Assembly: GCF_046719765.1 (NCBI RefSeq) | Contig: NZ_JABEBY010000002.1 | Location: 124,001-188,000, forward strand | Source: Halonotius sp046719765 | Lineage (GTDB): Archaea; Halobacteriota; Halobacteria; Halobacteriales; Haloferacaceae | Length of the DNA: 64,000 nucleotides | Direction of reading: 5' to 3' | Part shown: positions 9,305 to 18,050 of the stretch, piece by piece | Layout: each line of letters starts with the position of its first letter | Position numbering within the stretch: the stretch's first letter is position 1 | Notes under the pieces: model-generated | Told to the model about the DNA's origin: nothing | What the model saw: only the letters and a program-made list of their open reading frames with translations | Database searches by the model: none | Program-made: the position numbers and the translations under genes

Positions 9305-9660
9305 GTGGTACTACTCTTTTACTCGCCGGCTCTCAATCTGATAACCGTTGGTGAGTACCCTGCGGGACGACTGCGTGATGGCCTCGCTGTGGAGATCGAC
9401 ACCAATCGTCCTGAGGAGTCTGTCATCGATGCTCGTGGTGATCCAACGGGCAAGCACCTGTTCGTGGGGAACTGTGGATATTCAGGACGGGCAGCCAACG
9501 ATTGTCGGCACCAACGATGCTCCGTTGCTGGTCTCTGATACAGGGCCGAAAGGATTCAGCAACCAGTTGGTTCGGCGGGTCGTGAAACAGACGGTGCTGC
9601 TTGGTGTGGTACGTGTCGTCGGTGTCCTGTTTCTCGTCTACGAGCGCGTTCGTGATCGAT
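9305..9660 (+). pseudogene. Possible frameshifted remnant of a GIDE/E3-ligase-like membrane protein C terminus
   Basis: Two overlapping frames read as one eroded gene. The first gives VEIDTNRPEESVIDA and GKHLFV; after a one-base shift near 9462 the second gives WGTVDIQDGQPTIVG, APLLVSDTGPKGFSNQLV, then a hydrophobic helix VLLGVVRVVGVLFLVYER. This order (charged domain, Gly-rich strand, LLVSD, Arg-rich linker, TM helix) resembles the C-terminal half of haloarchaeal GIDE-type proteins. No intact start or N-terminal part is visible. It could also be spurious; the tail overlaps the opposite small gene. Confidence 0.33.
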
Positions 9661-9859
9661 ACAGCGAACGGAGCGACCCGCCGGTGACAAAGATCCCAAC
9701 GACGATCAGTACGCCGCCTACCGGTGTCGACTCCCCAAGCATTGTCACCCCGAATGCTGTGATGGCGATCCCAACCACCACCAAAAGGATCTTCCACACG
9801 CTGTTCGGCAGCAGATCAAGGAGCAATTCGATCCCGAACTCGAATACGTCATCAATCAT
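9638..9859 (-). CDS. Small membrane protein, two predicted TM helices
   Basis: A 73-residue protein of about two hydrophobic helices (ILLVVVGIAITAFGVTML and a second one around GGVLIVVGIFVTG), with a basic C-terminal tail RSLYRSRTRS. Base composition at third positions fits a gene on this strand better than the longer frames opposite. Function unknown. It sits upstream of the histidine kinase on the same strand but is separated from it by about 400 bp. Confidence 0.6.
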   Translation of the reverse strand: MIDDVFEFGIELLLDLLPNSVWKILLVVVGIAITAFGVTMLGESTPVGGVLIVVGIFVTGGSLRSLYRSRTRS

Positions 9860-9940
9860 GCCCAGGGAGTACGTCTCAATCGGACATTTTGCCGGATAAA
9901 ACGCAGGGGACTGTTTCTGGGCGGGAAACCGAATCCGGTG

Positions 9941-10360
9941 CTACTGCCACCTGCTGAATTCGGGGCTCCCAACCGCCTGAGATCGCTGCCAGAGATAATA
10001 CACACCGCCAACGGTGATAGCTGGTGTTGCAATAACGGGGATGATGAAATTGCTGAGTGCGGCAAGCGGAACAAGCAGGTACCATCGAGACGGGCTGTAC
10101 GCTGTGAGGTCGGTCTTGGAGACGTACCACCAATCAAGACCAAACGAAACGACGTAGAGGGCTGTCATCGCAGAGAGCACCACCCCTGCCGCAGCTGTCG
10201 CCGCAAGTGAGAGTACTTTGATGAGTAACTCGCCATCAGAACTCGCTGGCTGAGATGGCCCAAGGATCATGAAGACAACCGCAAACCCATACAACAGGAC
10301 GCCAACGAAACTGGTTGCCGCAATCCCATACCACCATCTGCTGACTGCAGGTGTCCCCAT
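9941..10360 (-). CDS. Hypothetical membrane protein
   Basis: A 139-residue protein with four predicted hydrophobic segments (about 8-33, 46-72, 92-112 and a short C-terminal one near 115-125). No charged catalytic motif is visible. It is followed on the same strand by the 73-residue membrane protein after 81 bp, so the two may be co-expressed. Function not recognised. Confidence 0.7.
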   Translation of the reverse strand: MGTPAVSRWWYGIAATSFVGVLLYGFAVVFMILGPSQPASSDGELLIKVLSLAATAAAGVVLSAMTALYVVSFGLDWWYVSKTDLTAYSPSRWYLLVPLAALSNFIIPVIATPAITVGGVYYLWQRSQAVGSPEFSRWQ

Positions 10361-10551
10361 TGAATCGGGACTCAGTTTGTCGGTTATTCAATCTGCTGGC
10401 TGATTTCAAGCCCTGAAACGTGATCTGCTCCCACGCTGCAGTGCGTTTCAGCGAGTGAAACCGCTCGGATCGATTTATCCGCCATCGCCGACTGGACATT
10501 GATACCACCCTGGAGCGATTCCCCCAGCCAAAACTCACGACGAGCGGTGAC

Positions 10552-10938
10552 GTGACCCTCCAACGAATCGTGGCCTACCTTGTCGATAGTATCCTGATCG
10601 GTGTTGTTGGGATTCCGTTCGCGCTTGTTGCATCAGTTCTCGGGAACACCGCCGGGATACTACTCACACTCGCCGGACTGGCGGTCATCCTCGTCTACGT
10701 CTTTCTGCTTGAAGGATTGATCGGATACACGCCCGGAAAATATCTGCTCGGGTTGGTCGTGGTCAAGTCGGACGGATCCCGGTGTACGGTCGGTGCGGCA
10801 CTCATTCGGAATCTGGCCTGGGTTATCGATATGCTTCCGGGCGTGAATCTTGTTGCACTCGCGTCGATCTATCTGACCGACAACCACCAACGGGTCGGCG
10901 ATCTGTTGGCAGATACACTGGTCGTCAAGCAGCGGTAA
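10552..10938 (+). CDS. RDD-family membrane protein
   Basis: A 128-residue protein starting at a GTG. The family-defining Arg and two Asp are present: R5 and D12 in QRIVAYLVDSILIG, and the GYTPGKYLLGLVVV motif with the late GDLLADTLVV. There are three hydrophobic segments. RDD proteins are small membrane proteins; some act as cation/proton antiporters, but most are uncharacterised. The gene is followed 53 bp later by two bacterial-PH proteins, a common grouping of membrane-homeostasis proteins. Confidence 0.85.
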   Translation: MTLQRIVAYLVDSILIGVVGIPFALVASVLGNTAGILLTLAGLAVILVYVFLLEGLIGYTPGKYLLGLVVVKSDGSRCTVGAALIRNLAWVIDMLPGVNLVALASIYLTDNHQRVGDLLADTLVVKQR

Positions 10939-10991
10939 CCACGGTTTGAACCTTCGTCAGCATTTTAGTAGACGATCGGTTCTTCATCAGT

Positions 10992-11645
10992 ATGTCCGAT
11001 TCAGCCCTCCAAGACGAGCCACGATCACGGTCGGGTGTCACCGCTGAAATAGATCTTGAATGGTTGTCACTCGAAGACAACGAAACAATTCGGTGGGCCA
11101 GTACACCGCACAAATACAGTGTTGTCCCGGGGCTCATCATCGGCATCCCACTGTCGCTCGTGTTAATCGGCATCCCGATCATCGTCGCTAGCTATCTGCA
11201 GTATACGAATACGAACTACGTTGTCACCAACAAGGGCCTCTACAGCAAGCGTGGCATTCTCTCCCGGGATGTCCAGCAGGTCGGATTCGACAAGGTGCAA
11301 AACATCTCGTACTCACAGTCTGCGATCGGGTCATCGCTCGGCTACGGGTCGGTCGATGTTAGTACAGCCGGTGGCTCCGGTGTTGAACTACAGTTCCGCA
11401 ATATACCCGATCCGGCAGGCGTTCAGGAGCTAATCGGAAAAGAGATCGATTCGCGCCAGCAGGGTGAGACCGGCACGGCATCCGATACTGACGACGTGTT
11501 GGATGAGATTCTCGTTGAACTTCGCGCGATCCGCTCGGCTGTGGGTGATGAAGCCACTCTCGATACCGCTCCGGCGACTGACGCCGATACCGAGGCCAAC
11601 CCAACCACGGAGTCCTCAGGAGCGTCACACCACGAAGAGCCATGA
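10992..11645 (+). CDS. Bacterial PH (bPH2/DUF304) domain membrane protein
   Basis: A 217-residue protein. After an acidic N terminus there is a hydrophobic hairpin (about 50-75), followed by the bPH2 core NYVVTNKGLYSKRGIL, VGFDKVQNISYSQS, and SLGYGSVDVSTAG. The C-terminal 60 residues are an acidic, low-complexity tail. DUF304 proteins are thought to act at the membrane surface in stress response or protein interaction. Its stop overlaps the start of the next gene by 4 bp (ATGA), showing translational coupling with a shorter paralogue. Confidence 0.86.
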   Translation: MSDSALQDEPRSRSGVTAEIDLEWLSLEDNETIRWASTPHKYSVVPGLIIGIPLSLVLIGIPIIVASYLQYTNTNYVVTNKGLYSKRGILSRDVQQVGFDKVQNISYSQSAIGSSLGYGSVDVSTAGGSGVELQFRNIPDPAGVQELIGKEIDSRQQGETGTASDTDDVLDEILVELRAIRSAVGDEATLDTAPATDADTEANPTTESSGASHHEEP

Positions 11646-12172
11646 GCGAACAATGGTGGTTTCAGCGCGATGGCGAAAGCATTGTGTGGGAGGGATGCCC
11701 GCGGCTATCGGCAGCCCTCGCCGGGGTTGCGTTGGGGGTGGTGGTCGTCGCAGGCGCGCTTGTGGCCGCGATGATGGTCGATAGACGGCTAGGGGTGGTA
11801 GCACCCCTCGGAATCGGGCTTGCCGCGTGGCGACTCCTCCGGGTATGGCAGACCCGTTATCTCATCACGAGCCGCGCCCTCTGGTCGAAACGCGGTGTGA
11901 TAGGGCACACAGTTCGGCGTGTTGGGTTGTCCCAAGTGCAGAATACGGCATATCGTCAGTCCCTGACCGGCTCGATCTTCGGGTACGGAACAGTGACGGT
12001 CGAAGTTGCCGGTGGTCGTGATCTAACATTCCACCGGATTGATGATCCGGAACGCGTCAGACGAATGCTCACCGACCGGCTCGGCGACACTGACTCCGAG
12101 ATTCCGGGAACCACTGATCAGTGGCGGGCAGTACTGTCAGTGGTGCGAGATATACACGAAGCGGTGAGCTGA
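11642..12172 (+). CDS. Second bacterial PH (bPH2/DUF304) protein, paralogue of the upstream gene
   Basis: A 176-residue protein with two hydrophobic helices (about 22-42 and 48-65) and the same core: TRYLITSRALWSKRGVI, VGLSQVQNTAYRQSL, and IFGYGTVTVEVAGG. It lacks the long acidic tail of its neighbour. The 4-bp overlap and shared domain suggest a heteromeric pair, which is inference. It ends 57 bp before a convergent DUF6498-like gene. Confidence 0.86.
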   Translation: MSEQWWFQRDGESIVWEGCPRLSAALAGVALGVVVVAGALVAAMMVDRRLGVVAPLGIGLAAWRLLRVWQTRYLITSRALWSKRGVIGHTVRRVGLSQVQNTAYRQSLTGSIFGYGTVTVEVAGGRDLTFHRIDDPERVRRMLTDRLGDTDSEIPGTTDQWRAVLSVVRDIHEAVS

Positions 12173-12229
12173 AATCGATCCCACGGATACCACATTCGGT
12201 ATTGGGATCGGGATCTCGGTGAGCGCGAA

Positions 12230-13024
12230 TCATATGCGCTCTCGAAGCGGTTGCTCACGCTGGTTCACATAATACAACCAGAGATCGATCACAAATTTGC
12301 AGGCGATAACGAGGAAAACGAGCGGCCCACGGGCCGCACTCTCAACACTGACTGTCCGGCCTTCCGCAAACCCGAATGCGATCAACAGAACCACCAATCC
12401 AGCACCAACCAGCGCGAATCCCTGCCAAAAAATCCCTTTGACAGCCATCCAGACGGTGGTTTCACGGTAGTGACCCTGATAAAAATACTCCACGATCGTT
12501 TGGCCACCGTCACTCAAAAAGACGATGCCAGCACCGGGGAGTATCCATGTTGGGGTGTCAGCTGTGTTCGTTGCGGCGACAACTGGGCCAGCAACGACGC
12601 CACCAAACCCGAACCAAATCACTGCAAGCATGGGAAGTATGAAAACGAGGGCAGGGATCGTTCCGAGATAGATGCCGACATCGGTTCGTGGAATCAAAAC
12701 TCGAGTACTCAGCCATTTTTCGACCCTCGATGTCGCGTCCTCAGTCTCACTCCCAACCAAGCTGCTCGACGATACGATACGCACAATCGCCCCAGGTGTA
12801 CCGGTTAAATCTTCAAGCTTATCCTCACGGTGAGGACGCTTCCCAGCAAACACGGCACGGATACTCGCCCAGAGCATAACCACACCGAGTTCAAGCCAAT
12901 AAAAGAGTAACAGTGCTTTCGCGGACGTGTCAAACATCACCAATCCGATAACAGGGATCCCGTTGGCGAAGAGGATTGATACGACTTTCACGTCGGAAAA
13001 ATAATATTTTAGTGATTGCTGCAT
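12230..13024 (-). CDS. DUF6498-like polytopic membrane protein
   Basis: A 264-residue protein with five or six hydrophobic helices. The N-terminal helix pair contains LLLFYWLELGVVMLWA and is followed by a basic loop AGKRPHRED, a pattern I associate with DUF6498. The C-terminal half has DGGQTIVEYFYQG and a final CKFVIDLWLYYVNQRE. Function unknown. It is preceded by an AT-richer intergenic stretch (13025-13301) that should hold its promoter and that of the divergent lipoprotein. Confidence 0.72.
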   Translation of the reverse strand: MQQSLKYYFSDVKVVSILFANGIPVIGLVMFDTSAKALLLFYWLELGVVMLWASIRAVFAGKRPHREDKLEDLTGTPGAIVRIVSSSSLVGSETEDATSRVEKWLSTRVLIPRTDVGIYLGTIPALVFILPMLAVIWFGFGGVVAGPVVAATNTADTPTWILPGAGIVFLSDGGQTIVEYFYQGHYRETTVWMAVKGIFWQGFALVGAGLVVLLIAFGFAEGRTVSVESAARGPLVFLVIACKFVIDLWLYYVNQREQPLRERI

Positions 13025-13301
13025 TGAACGATGTTTTTAGGCTGCAGTCTCGGGTAACTTGCTCACTATCCGGCTGTTCTGTGGCCGCTTCGTGGTGGCG
13101 AATGGCGTGTCTATCATTGTCGGGCAAATCAAAGCGAAACCGGATCAACGGGATCGATGCGTTTCAGTCATTCTTTTTGAACAGCTGATTGAGTGGTGCA
13201 ACATCGGTCTATTCGACAGTCACCGTAATATACGATGTGCAGTGTTTCAGATTGTGTAACAGCGGTCGATACGTAATGGGTCTCCATGCTGTACTCCTCG
13301 T

Positions 13302-14255
13302 ATGAATTCTCTCACCCGACGCAAACTGCTGGGTGGCTGTGCAGTTGGGTTGGTAGCCGGGCTCGCTGGCTGCAGTGCTGACGCCGCCATGTTCGTCACA
13401 CCCGTTGATACGCCGCAAGCAGTTGGCCAGCAGGCAACAGCATCGCCATCAACAGACCGGCCTGACAGTGATACGGCGGAGTTGGTCGCTGCTGCTGTCG
13501 CCAACGGAACAAACCGAACAGACAGTACCACCGCGCCGTATCAACCGGATCGGCCGGTTGTCTACAACGATACAGTCTACACACTCACGTGGTCGGAGGC
13601 AGCACGCGACACGTCACGCACCGAGTACAAGATCACGATGCGTACCGCTGATGACGATCGTGCGCCCGATACCGATTTTGAGGAGCTGTCTGCCGTTGAT
13701 CGGAACCGTCTGGAACGATTTCCGGAGCTCATCCACAATTACGCCGAAAATCCTGAATCTGAGGTGCCAGAAGAACTGAGTTATAACATCTACTACCCCC
13801 CGGCCGAGCGTGAGCAGTCCGCCATCGTCCCCGACCCGCAGTACGACACGCTCAGTGTCGCCGGCCAACCGGTTGAGCTATCTGTTGACCCGATCACGGT
13901 ATCGCTCGATGTGTATCAGTACACGGCGACCGAACGCGCGCCATCCGTCTCAGTGTTTGGCCGAGAGCTTCGTCGTGACCACCGATTCGAACTATCCGGG
14001 CTGTCAGAACCTGAACGGAAGCTCTTTGAGCGCGTCCGGTCGGACGGATCGTTCTACAAGGGCGCGTTTGACGATGTGCCGGATGGAGCATTCACACAAC
14101 TCGCCGACCACTTTGTCTCCCATCCAGCGCTCATTGTCGAGAATACAACTGGCGAGTGGCTCACCCGGTATGCGGGAACAGATTACTGGGTCACGATCGA
14201 TTTTGCTCTGCACGAGGAGTACGCGGAGCGACTCGAACGCGTCGAATCGCTGTGA
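13302..14255 (+). CDS. Tat-exported lipoprotein of unknown function
   Basis: A 317-residue protein with a twin-arginine start (LTRRKLLGG) and lipobox GLAGC at residue 24, so it should be exported folded and lipid-anchored outside. The mature part begins with a Thr/Ser/Asp-rich linker to about residue 75, then a soluble domain with NIYYPPAERE and a C-terminal VTIDFALHEEY. No known enzymatic motif is visible. Confidence 0.78.
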   Translation: MNSLTRRKLLGGCAVGLVAGLAGCSADAAMFVTPVDTPQAVGQQATASPSTDRPDSDTAELVAAAVANGTNRTDSTTAPYQPDRPVVYNDTVYTLTWSEAARDTSRTEYKITMRTADDDRAPDTDFEELSAVDRNRLERFPELIHNYAENPESEVPEELSYNIYYPPAEREQSAIVPDPQYDTLSVAGQPVELSVDPITVSLDVYQYTATERAPSVSVFGRELRRDHRFELSGLSEPERKLFERVRSDGSFYKGAFDDVPDGAFTQLADHFVSHPALIVENTTGEWLTRYAGTDYWVTIDFALHEEYAERLERVESL

Positions 14256-14276
14256 TCTCTTCTATCTGCTGTCGGA

Positions 14277-14717
14277 TTACGATGCGTGAGCACCCGTAGA
14301 CTCGGTGACAGTGTTTGCTACCCAGCCACCGATCCGACCACAGATCATGCCGAACACCGGCGAGACACTCAGAAGCATCACGACGGCAATGAGGAAGAAC
14401 ACGGCTAGGTTGAGAGACCACGATACAGTTGTCCCATCCGTTACAAGAAACACAGCTACTGCACTCACCCCGCCCAGAAATCCACCACGGAATCCAGCGG
14501 CACCCGGCGCTACCGAGCGAGTAACGGCGACGGCTCCGGCGAGTAGTGATCCAACCAGCATCACCCCACCACCAAGAGTCGCCTCGGAGTTTGGAAGCCA
14601 GTTTATGATGACAGTGGCGGGTAGTGCAGCAATCGTCCCGAGTATCGCAACGCGCCAGACCTGCGGAATCGAGTCGGTACGGCTGGTCGATGGCATATCT
14701 GATCGTACATGCGACAA
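14277..14717 (-). CDS. DUF5518-like haloarchaeal membrane protein
   Basis: A 146-residue protein with four hydrophobic helices. The motif GAAGFRGGFLGGVSAVAVF between the second and third helices and the ending GMICGRIGGWVAN match the DUF5518 pattern found only in haloarchaea. Function unknown. It converges with the upstream lipoprotein gene (21 bp between stops). Confidence 0.75.
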   Translation of the reverse strand: MSHVRSDMPSTSRTDSIPQVWRVAILGTIAALPATVIINWLPNSEATLGGGVMLVGSLLAGAVAVTRSVAPGAAGFRGGFLGGVSAVAVFLVTDGTTVSWSLNLAVFFLIAVVMLLSVSPVFGMICGRIGGWVANTVTESTGAHAS

Positions 14718-14855
14718 CGTATAGTACGACCCCTGATTTTCTGATCCTGAAACGGCCTGTAGAGCACCACTAAGGACGGATGAGACTGGTGGCGTGGTGT
14801 TTCAGTCGCAGAAATCTGTTGGAAGGATTAACTCTGATGCCGATTGAGCGGGACT

Positions 14856-16061
14856 ATGCGATGGACTCGTCGTGGAGTGCTCGCGTCCATGGCCGGTGTT
14901 TGTGGCCTCTCTGGGTGTCTCGCCTCGCCCGACCGAGCCCTTCCGACGGCACCGACCGGGAGATGGAACCAGTCACGACGCGATGCACAGAACACGGCTG
15001 CTTCCGACGTTCGCGTCCCTGAACGCGGAACTCTCGCGTGGGATGGCGGCAGTGGTCGGATGCTATCGGTGGTGGCTGATCAAACCGTCTATACGGTCGA
15101 CGATGCTGATGGCCTGACCGCACTCGATGCCCAAACCGGCGAGCGTCGGTGGCAAACCGCTCTCGATATCGACCCTGCGGAGCCGGTCAACGTATCAGGG
15201 GCTATTATCGATACTCAGTTGGTGGTGGCTACCACCGATACGCTTCATTCGTTCAACACTGCTGACGGCAACGAGCGGTGGAGCCGAGAGTTGCGAGGAC
15301 AGGCATCGTCGATATCGACAACGGGTATCCCTGGCCAACAGCTTGGACTGATCGATTTTACGTACCGTCAGAACTACTATATCGTCGCATTCGGGGCTGA
15401 GTCGGGCGATATCAAATGGCGGGATTCTGCACTGCGGATGGGCGGACGTGGACTAGCGGTGTTTGGCGATCATGTATATGCGACCGGGCTCTCCGAGACA
15501 GCGAGAGAAGTCATACGGTGTCTTCGATTAGATACCGGTGAATTGCTCTGGCAGCGCGACATCGGAAATCAAGACCAATATTCCACACCTGTTTGTTCAC
15601 CGGCAGGGGTGCTACTCGGCGAGGGAACAGATATTATCGTGTACGATCATACCGACGGAACACAGCGAGCAGCGGTTGAGTTGCCGCACGGACGGATTGG
15701 CAGTATTGCTGTTGCCGATGGTATCGCTTACGTGCTTTCGGCATCTGGTCTCTCAGCGGTATCGGTGCCGGATGGCAGCGAACAGTGGTCGCTGCGACGA
15801 GATCCAGGCCGACAGTTTGTCCGCGGCCCACTTGCAGTTGGACGTGCGGCCGTTGTCGCCCCAGTGTATATGGAATCTCTTGGCTGTCCATCAGTGGTTG
15901 CGTTCGAGACGACCGATGGAACCCAACGGTGGCAGTTTACCCTCGGTGACGACTTCTGTGGCACGATCTGGTCGCAGCCGGTTTTGGCTGACGGAGCCGT
16001 GTTTATCGATACTAATCTCCATACTGTGGCTGCTCTTGGTGATCTTTCTCCCCAAGAATGA
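14856..16061 (+). CDS. PQQ-like beta-propeller lipoprotein
   Basis: A 401-residue protein. The N terminus WTRRGVLASMAGVCGLSGC is a Tat signal plus lipobox. The rest is a beta-propeller with at least six PQQ/quinoprotein-type blades, each carrying the D-x-x-[T/D]-G-x-x-x-W turn: ALDAQTGERRWQTAL, NTADGNERWSREL, RLDTGELLWQRDI, SVPDGSEQWSLR and ETTDGTQRWQFTL among them. No quinone-binding Cys pair is seen, so it is probably a binding or scaffold protein outside the cell. I chose the ATG over the TTG four codons upstream because it directly precedes the twin arginines. Confidence 0.85.
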   Translation: MRWTRRGVLASMAGVCGLSGCLASPDRALPTAPTGRWNQSRRDAQNTAASDVRVPERGTLAWDGGSGRMLSVVADQTVYTVDDADGLTALDAQTGERRWQTALDIDPAEPVNVSGAIIDTQLVVATTDTLHSFNTADGNERWSRELRGQASSISTTGIPGQQLGLIDFTYRQNYYIVAFGAESGDIKWRDSALRMGGRGLAVFGDHVYATGLSETAREVIRCLRLDTGELLWQRDIGNQDQYSTPVCSPAGVLLGEGTDIIVYDHTDGTQRAAVELPHGRIGSIAVADGIAYVLSASGLSAVSVPDGSEQWSLRRDPGRQFVRGPLAVGRAAVVAPVYMESLGCPSVVAFETTDGTQRWQFTLGDDFCGTIWSQPVLADGAVFIDTNLHTVAALGDLSPQE

Positions 16062-16195
16062 GGGCGTGTGTTACTCTGAACCAACGGTGACCGTTGTGCT
16101 ACAGCGCATCTCTACGTCGTAGAGCCCCCTTCCCAGCCTGTGACCACTGTTTCGCTGTCTTTTCTCAGTGCCGAAGCCGAACCCGTTCGGGTCGA

Positions 16196-17743
16196 TCACA
16201 GCCAGTCGACAAAGGCGTCATCCTTGCGGCTCCGCTGGATGTACTCGCGTTGCATCCCCTCGATCGCGGCTGTGAGGTCGTCGCCGTCGGCGAGCCGCTG
16301 CCGAACCTGCTGTTTCTTCCACCCACTCGGCGTCGCCCCCGCCGACACGCGGGCGTCGATCGGGTCGAGATAGTCATCGATGGCGTCGCTTGATACCCCG
16401 CTGATACTGAGGCCGTGACGGGCGTACTCGAACAGTTCCCCGAAGATGGCGTCGCTGTCGGTCGTTCGCTCGCCGTCGGCGGTCACCCAGTGCAACTCGG
16501 CGTCGATGCCGTCGGCCGTCGCCGCATAGAAACTCGCCTCGGCGTCTTCCCACGGCAGCGACTGAATCGGGTGATCGGCGTCGACGAGCCCGCGGATCGC
16601 GCCGACGACGAGAGCTTGCAGACCGACGATGTCGGTCACGGTCGGCTGGGTCGGGATCGGACGATACTCGATCCGCAGCGAGTGGGTGTCGTTGTCGGCG
16701 TCGATGTGGTCGCCGCCGACCACACAGCGCAGCCACCGCCAGTAGGTGCCGCGTTTGTGGTCGAACTCCCAGAGCCGGTCGGCCAGCGTTTCGCGGTCGC
16801 CGTCGGCGACCCACTCTCTGAGGAACGGTGCATACGGGTCGTCGTCGAGCACGCGGTCGACGACATCGGTCGCCGTTTCGATGTCGCCGGGCACCCGGAC
16901 TTTGGCGTGGTCGGTCTGGTTGACCGACTGCTCGAAGACCTCGATCCGAAGCTCGTGTGGCGTTTCGTCGACGACCGCCGCCGGATCGGCCGTATCGTAG
17001 AATCCAGCGGGCAGGAACGGCGAGTTTGTCGACAGCGCGAGCACCGGGCCGAGCGTTCGGATCGCGGTGTTGTAGTAGGCCGGAAAGTCCGCTGCCGACG
17101 GGATCTGGAGGTGCGGCTGGATCGAAGTCGCCAGCGACTCGAAGAGGATCGAGGGGAACGTGGCCTCGACACCGGGCACGGAAAACGGGATCTCGCCGCC
17201 AGCATGGCGGATGGCGTCGTTGTCGATGGCGACATAGCGGGGGTACTGCCGCATGTTGTCGGCGAAAACGACGCCGTCGCGGTCGGTTGTCGCCGAGAGG
17301 TAGTCGACTGCGCCCTCCCTCGGCGGGAGCGTCCACATCGCGTCAAGGACGATCTCGCGGTCGTGGGCGGTTGCGGCCGCCCGTGTCGCCGCGGTTCGCT
17401 CGCGGATCTCGTCGGCTTGGGCGGCGAGGCCGGCCTCGCCCAGCAGTGTCGGCTCGGTGTTGATCTCAACGTTGTGGAGGCCGAGTTCCTTGTTGGCCGC
17501 CGGCTCCTCGAAAACGGCCTCCGGCAAGCGGGCGAGTCGGGGGTCGGTCGTATCGCCATCAGCGATGGCGTAGGCTTCCAGTTCGAGCCCAACCGCGAAG
17601 TCAGCGTTGTCCATCCGGCCGTCCTCGATAGCACTCCGGAGCCAGTCGGCTTGCGCTTCGAGTCGGTCGCGGAACGTCGCCGCCGTCTCGGGGCTGAGCG
17701 ACTGCCGTACCAACTCGGCAGTGCGGGCCTGCTCGTCGGTCAT
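16196..17743 (-). CDS. GCS2-type glutamate-cysteine ligase family protein
   Basis: A 515-residue protein resembling carboxylate-amine ligases of the GCS2 fold. FAVGLELEAYAI near residue 55 and LGLHNVEINTEPT near 90 fit the ATP/metal-binding strands (G-x-E-x-E, N-x-E-x-x-T). Later LALSTNSPFLPAGF and RIEYRPIPTQPT fit the substrate region. The usual bacterial YbdK-type enzyme is near 370 residues, so this one is longer. Haloarchaea make gamma-glutamylcysteine as their thiol, but whether this protein is that enzyme or a relative of other specificity is not decided by sequence. Start placed at ATG 17743; a TTG at 17758 is weaker. Confidence 0.78.
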   Translation of the reverse strand: MTDEQARTAELVRQSLSPETAATFRDRLEAQADWLRSAIEDGRMDNADFAVGLELEAYAIADGDTTDPRLARLPEAVFEEPAANKELGLHNVEINTEPTLLGEAGLAAQADEIRERTAATRAAATAHDREIVLDAMWTLPPREGAVDYLSATTDRDGVVFADNMRQYPRYVAIDNDAIRHAGGEIPFSVPGVEATFPSILFESLATSIQPHLQIPSAADFPAYYNTAIRTLGPVLALSTNSPFLPAGFYDTADPAAVVDETPHELRIEVFEQSVNQTDHAKVRVPGDIETATDVVDRVLDDDPYAPFLREWVADGDRETLADRLWEFDHKRGTYWRWLRCVVGGDHIDADNDTHSLRIEYRPIPTQPTVTDIVGLQALVVGAIRGLVDADHPIQSLPWEDAEASFYAATADGIDAELHWVTADGERTTDSDAIFGELFEYARHGLSISGVSSDAIDDYLDPIDARVSAGATPSGWKKQQVRQRLADGDDLTAAIEGMQREYIQRSRKDDAFVDWL

Positions 17744-18021
17744 CACGCTGTACTCCAACCTGTGGGCGACTCAACCCGGACGGCCGGCCGTCGCTGCAGT
17801 GCTCGCGTCATTGGATATCGCAAGCGAACGGCAGGTCATGGGATAATTCTTGCTGCATCGGCGATCGGGTTCAGGTTGCCGACACGCTGGGCTGTGCGAC
17901 GAGTACCGCCGCCGAACACCTCCGGAAAGCCGAGCGCAACCTCATGACCGAGTTCGTTGGGCTTGCCGACCATGACCGGTAGTGTGCCGGCGGAACAGCC
18001 GTGAGATCGATGACAGGGATC

Positions 18022-18028
18022 TTATATA
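18022..18028 (+). promoter_or_regulatory. TATA box for the AI-2E-type permease gene
   Basis: TTATATA stands out in GC-rich surroundings 23-29 bp before the ATG at 18051. That distance puts the transcription start on or next to the start codon, as in typical leaderless haloarchaeal genes. Confidence 0.6.
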
Positions 18029-18050
18029 CAATCGACAATAGCTCCCTGAC

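Noticed and set aside
16415..17947. 510-codon plus-strand frame opposite the GCS2-family gene
   Set aside because: Arg/Val/Gly-rich antisense product with no motif; the minus-strand gene has GxExE and NxExxT motifs.
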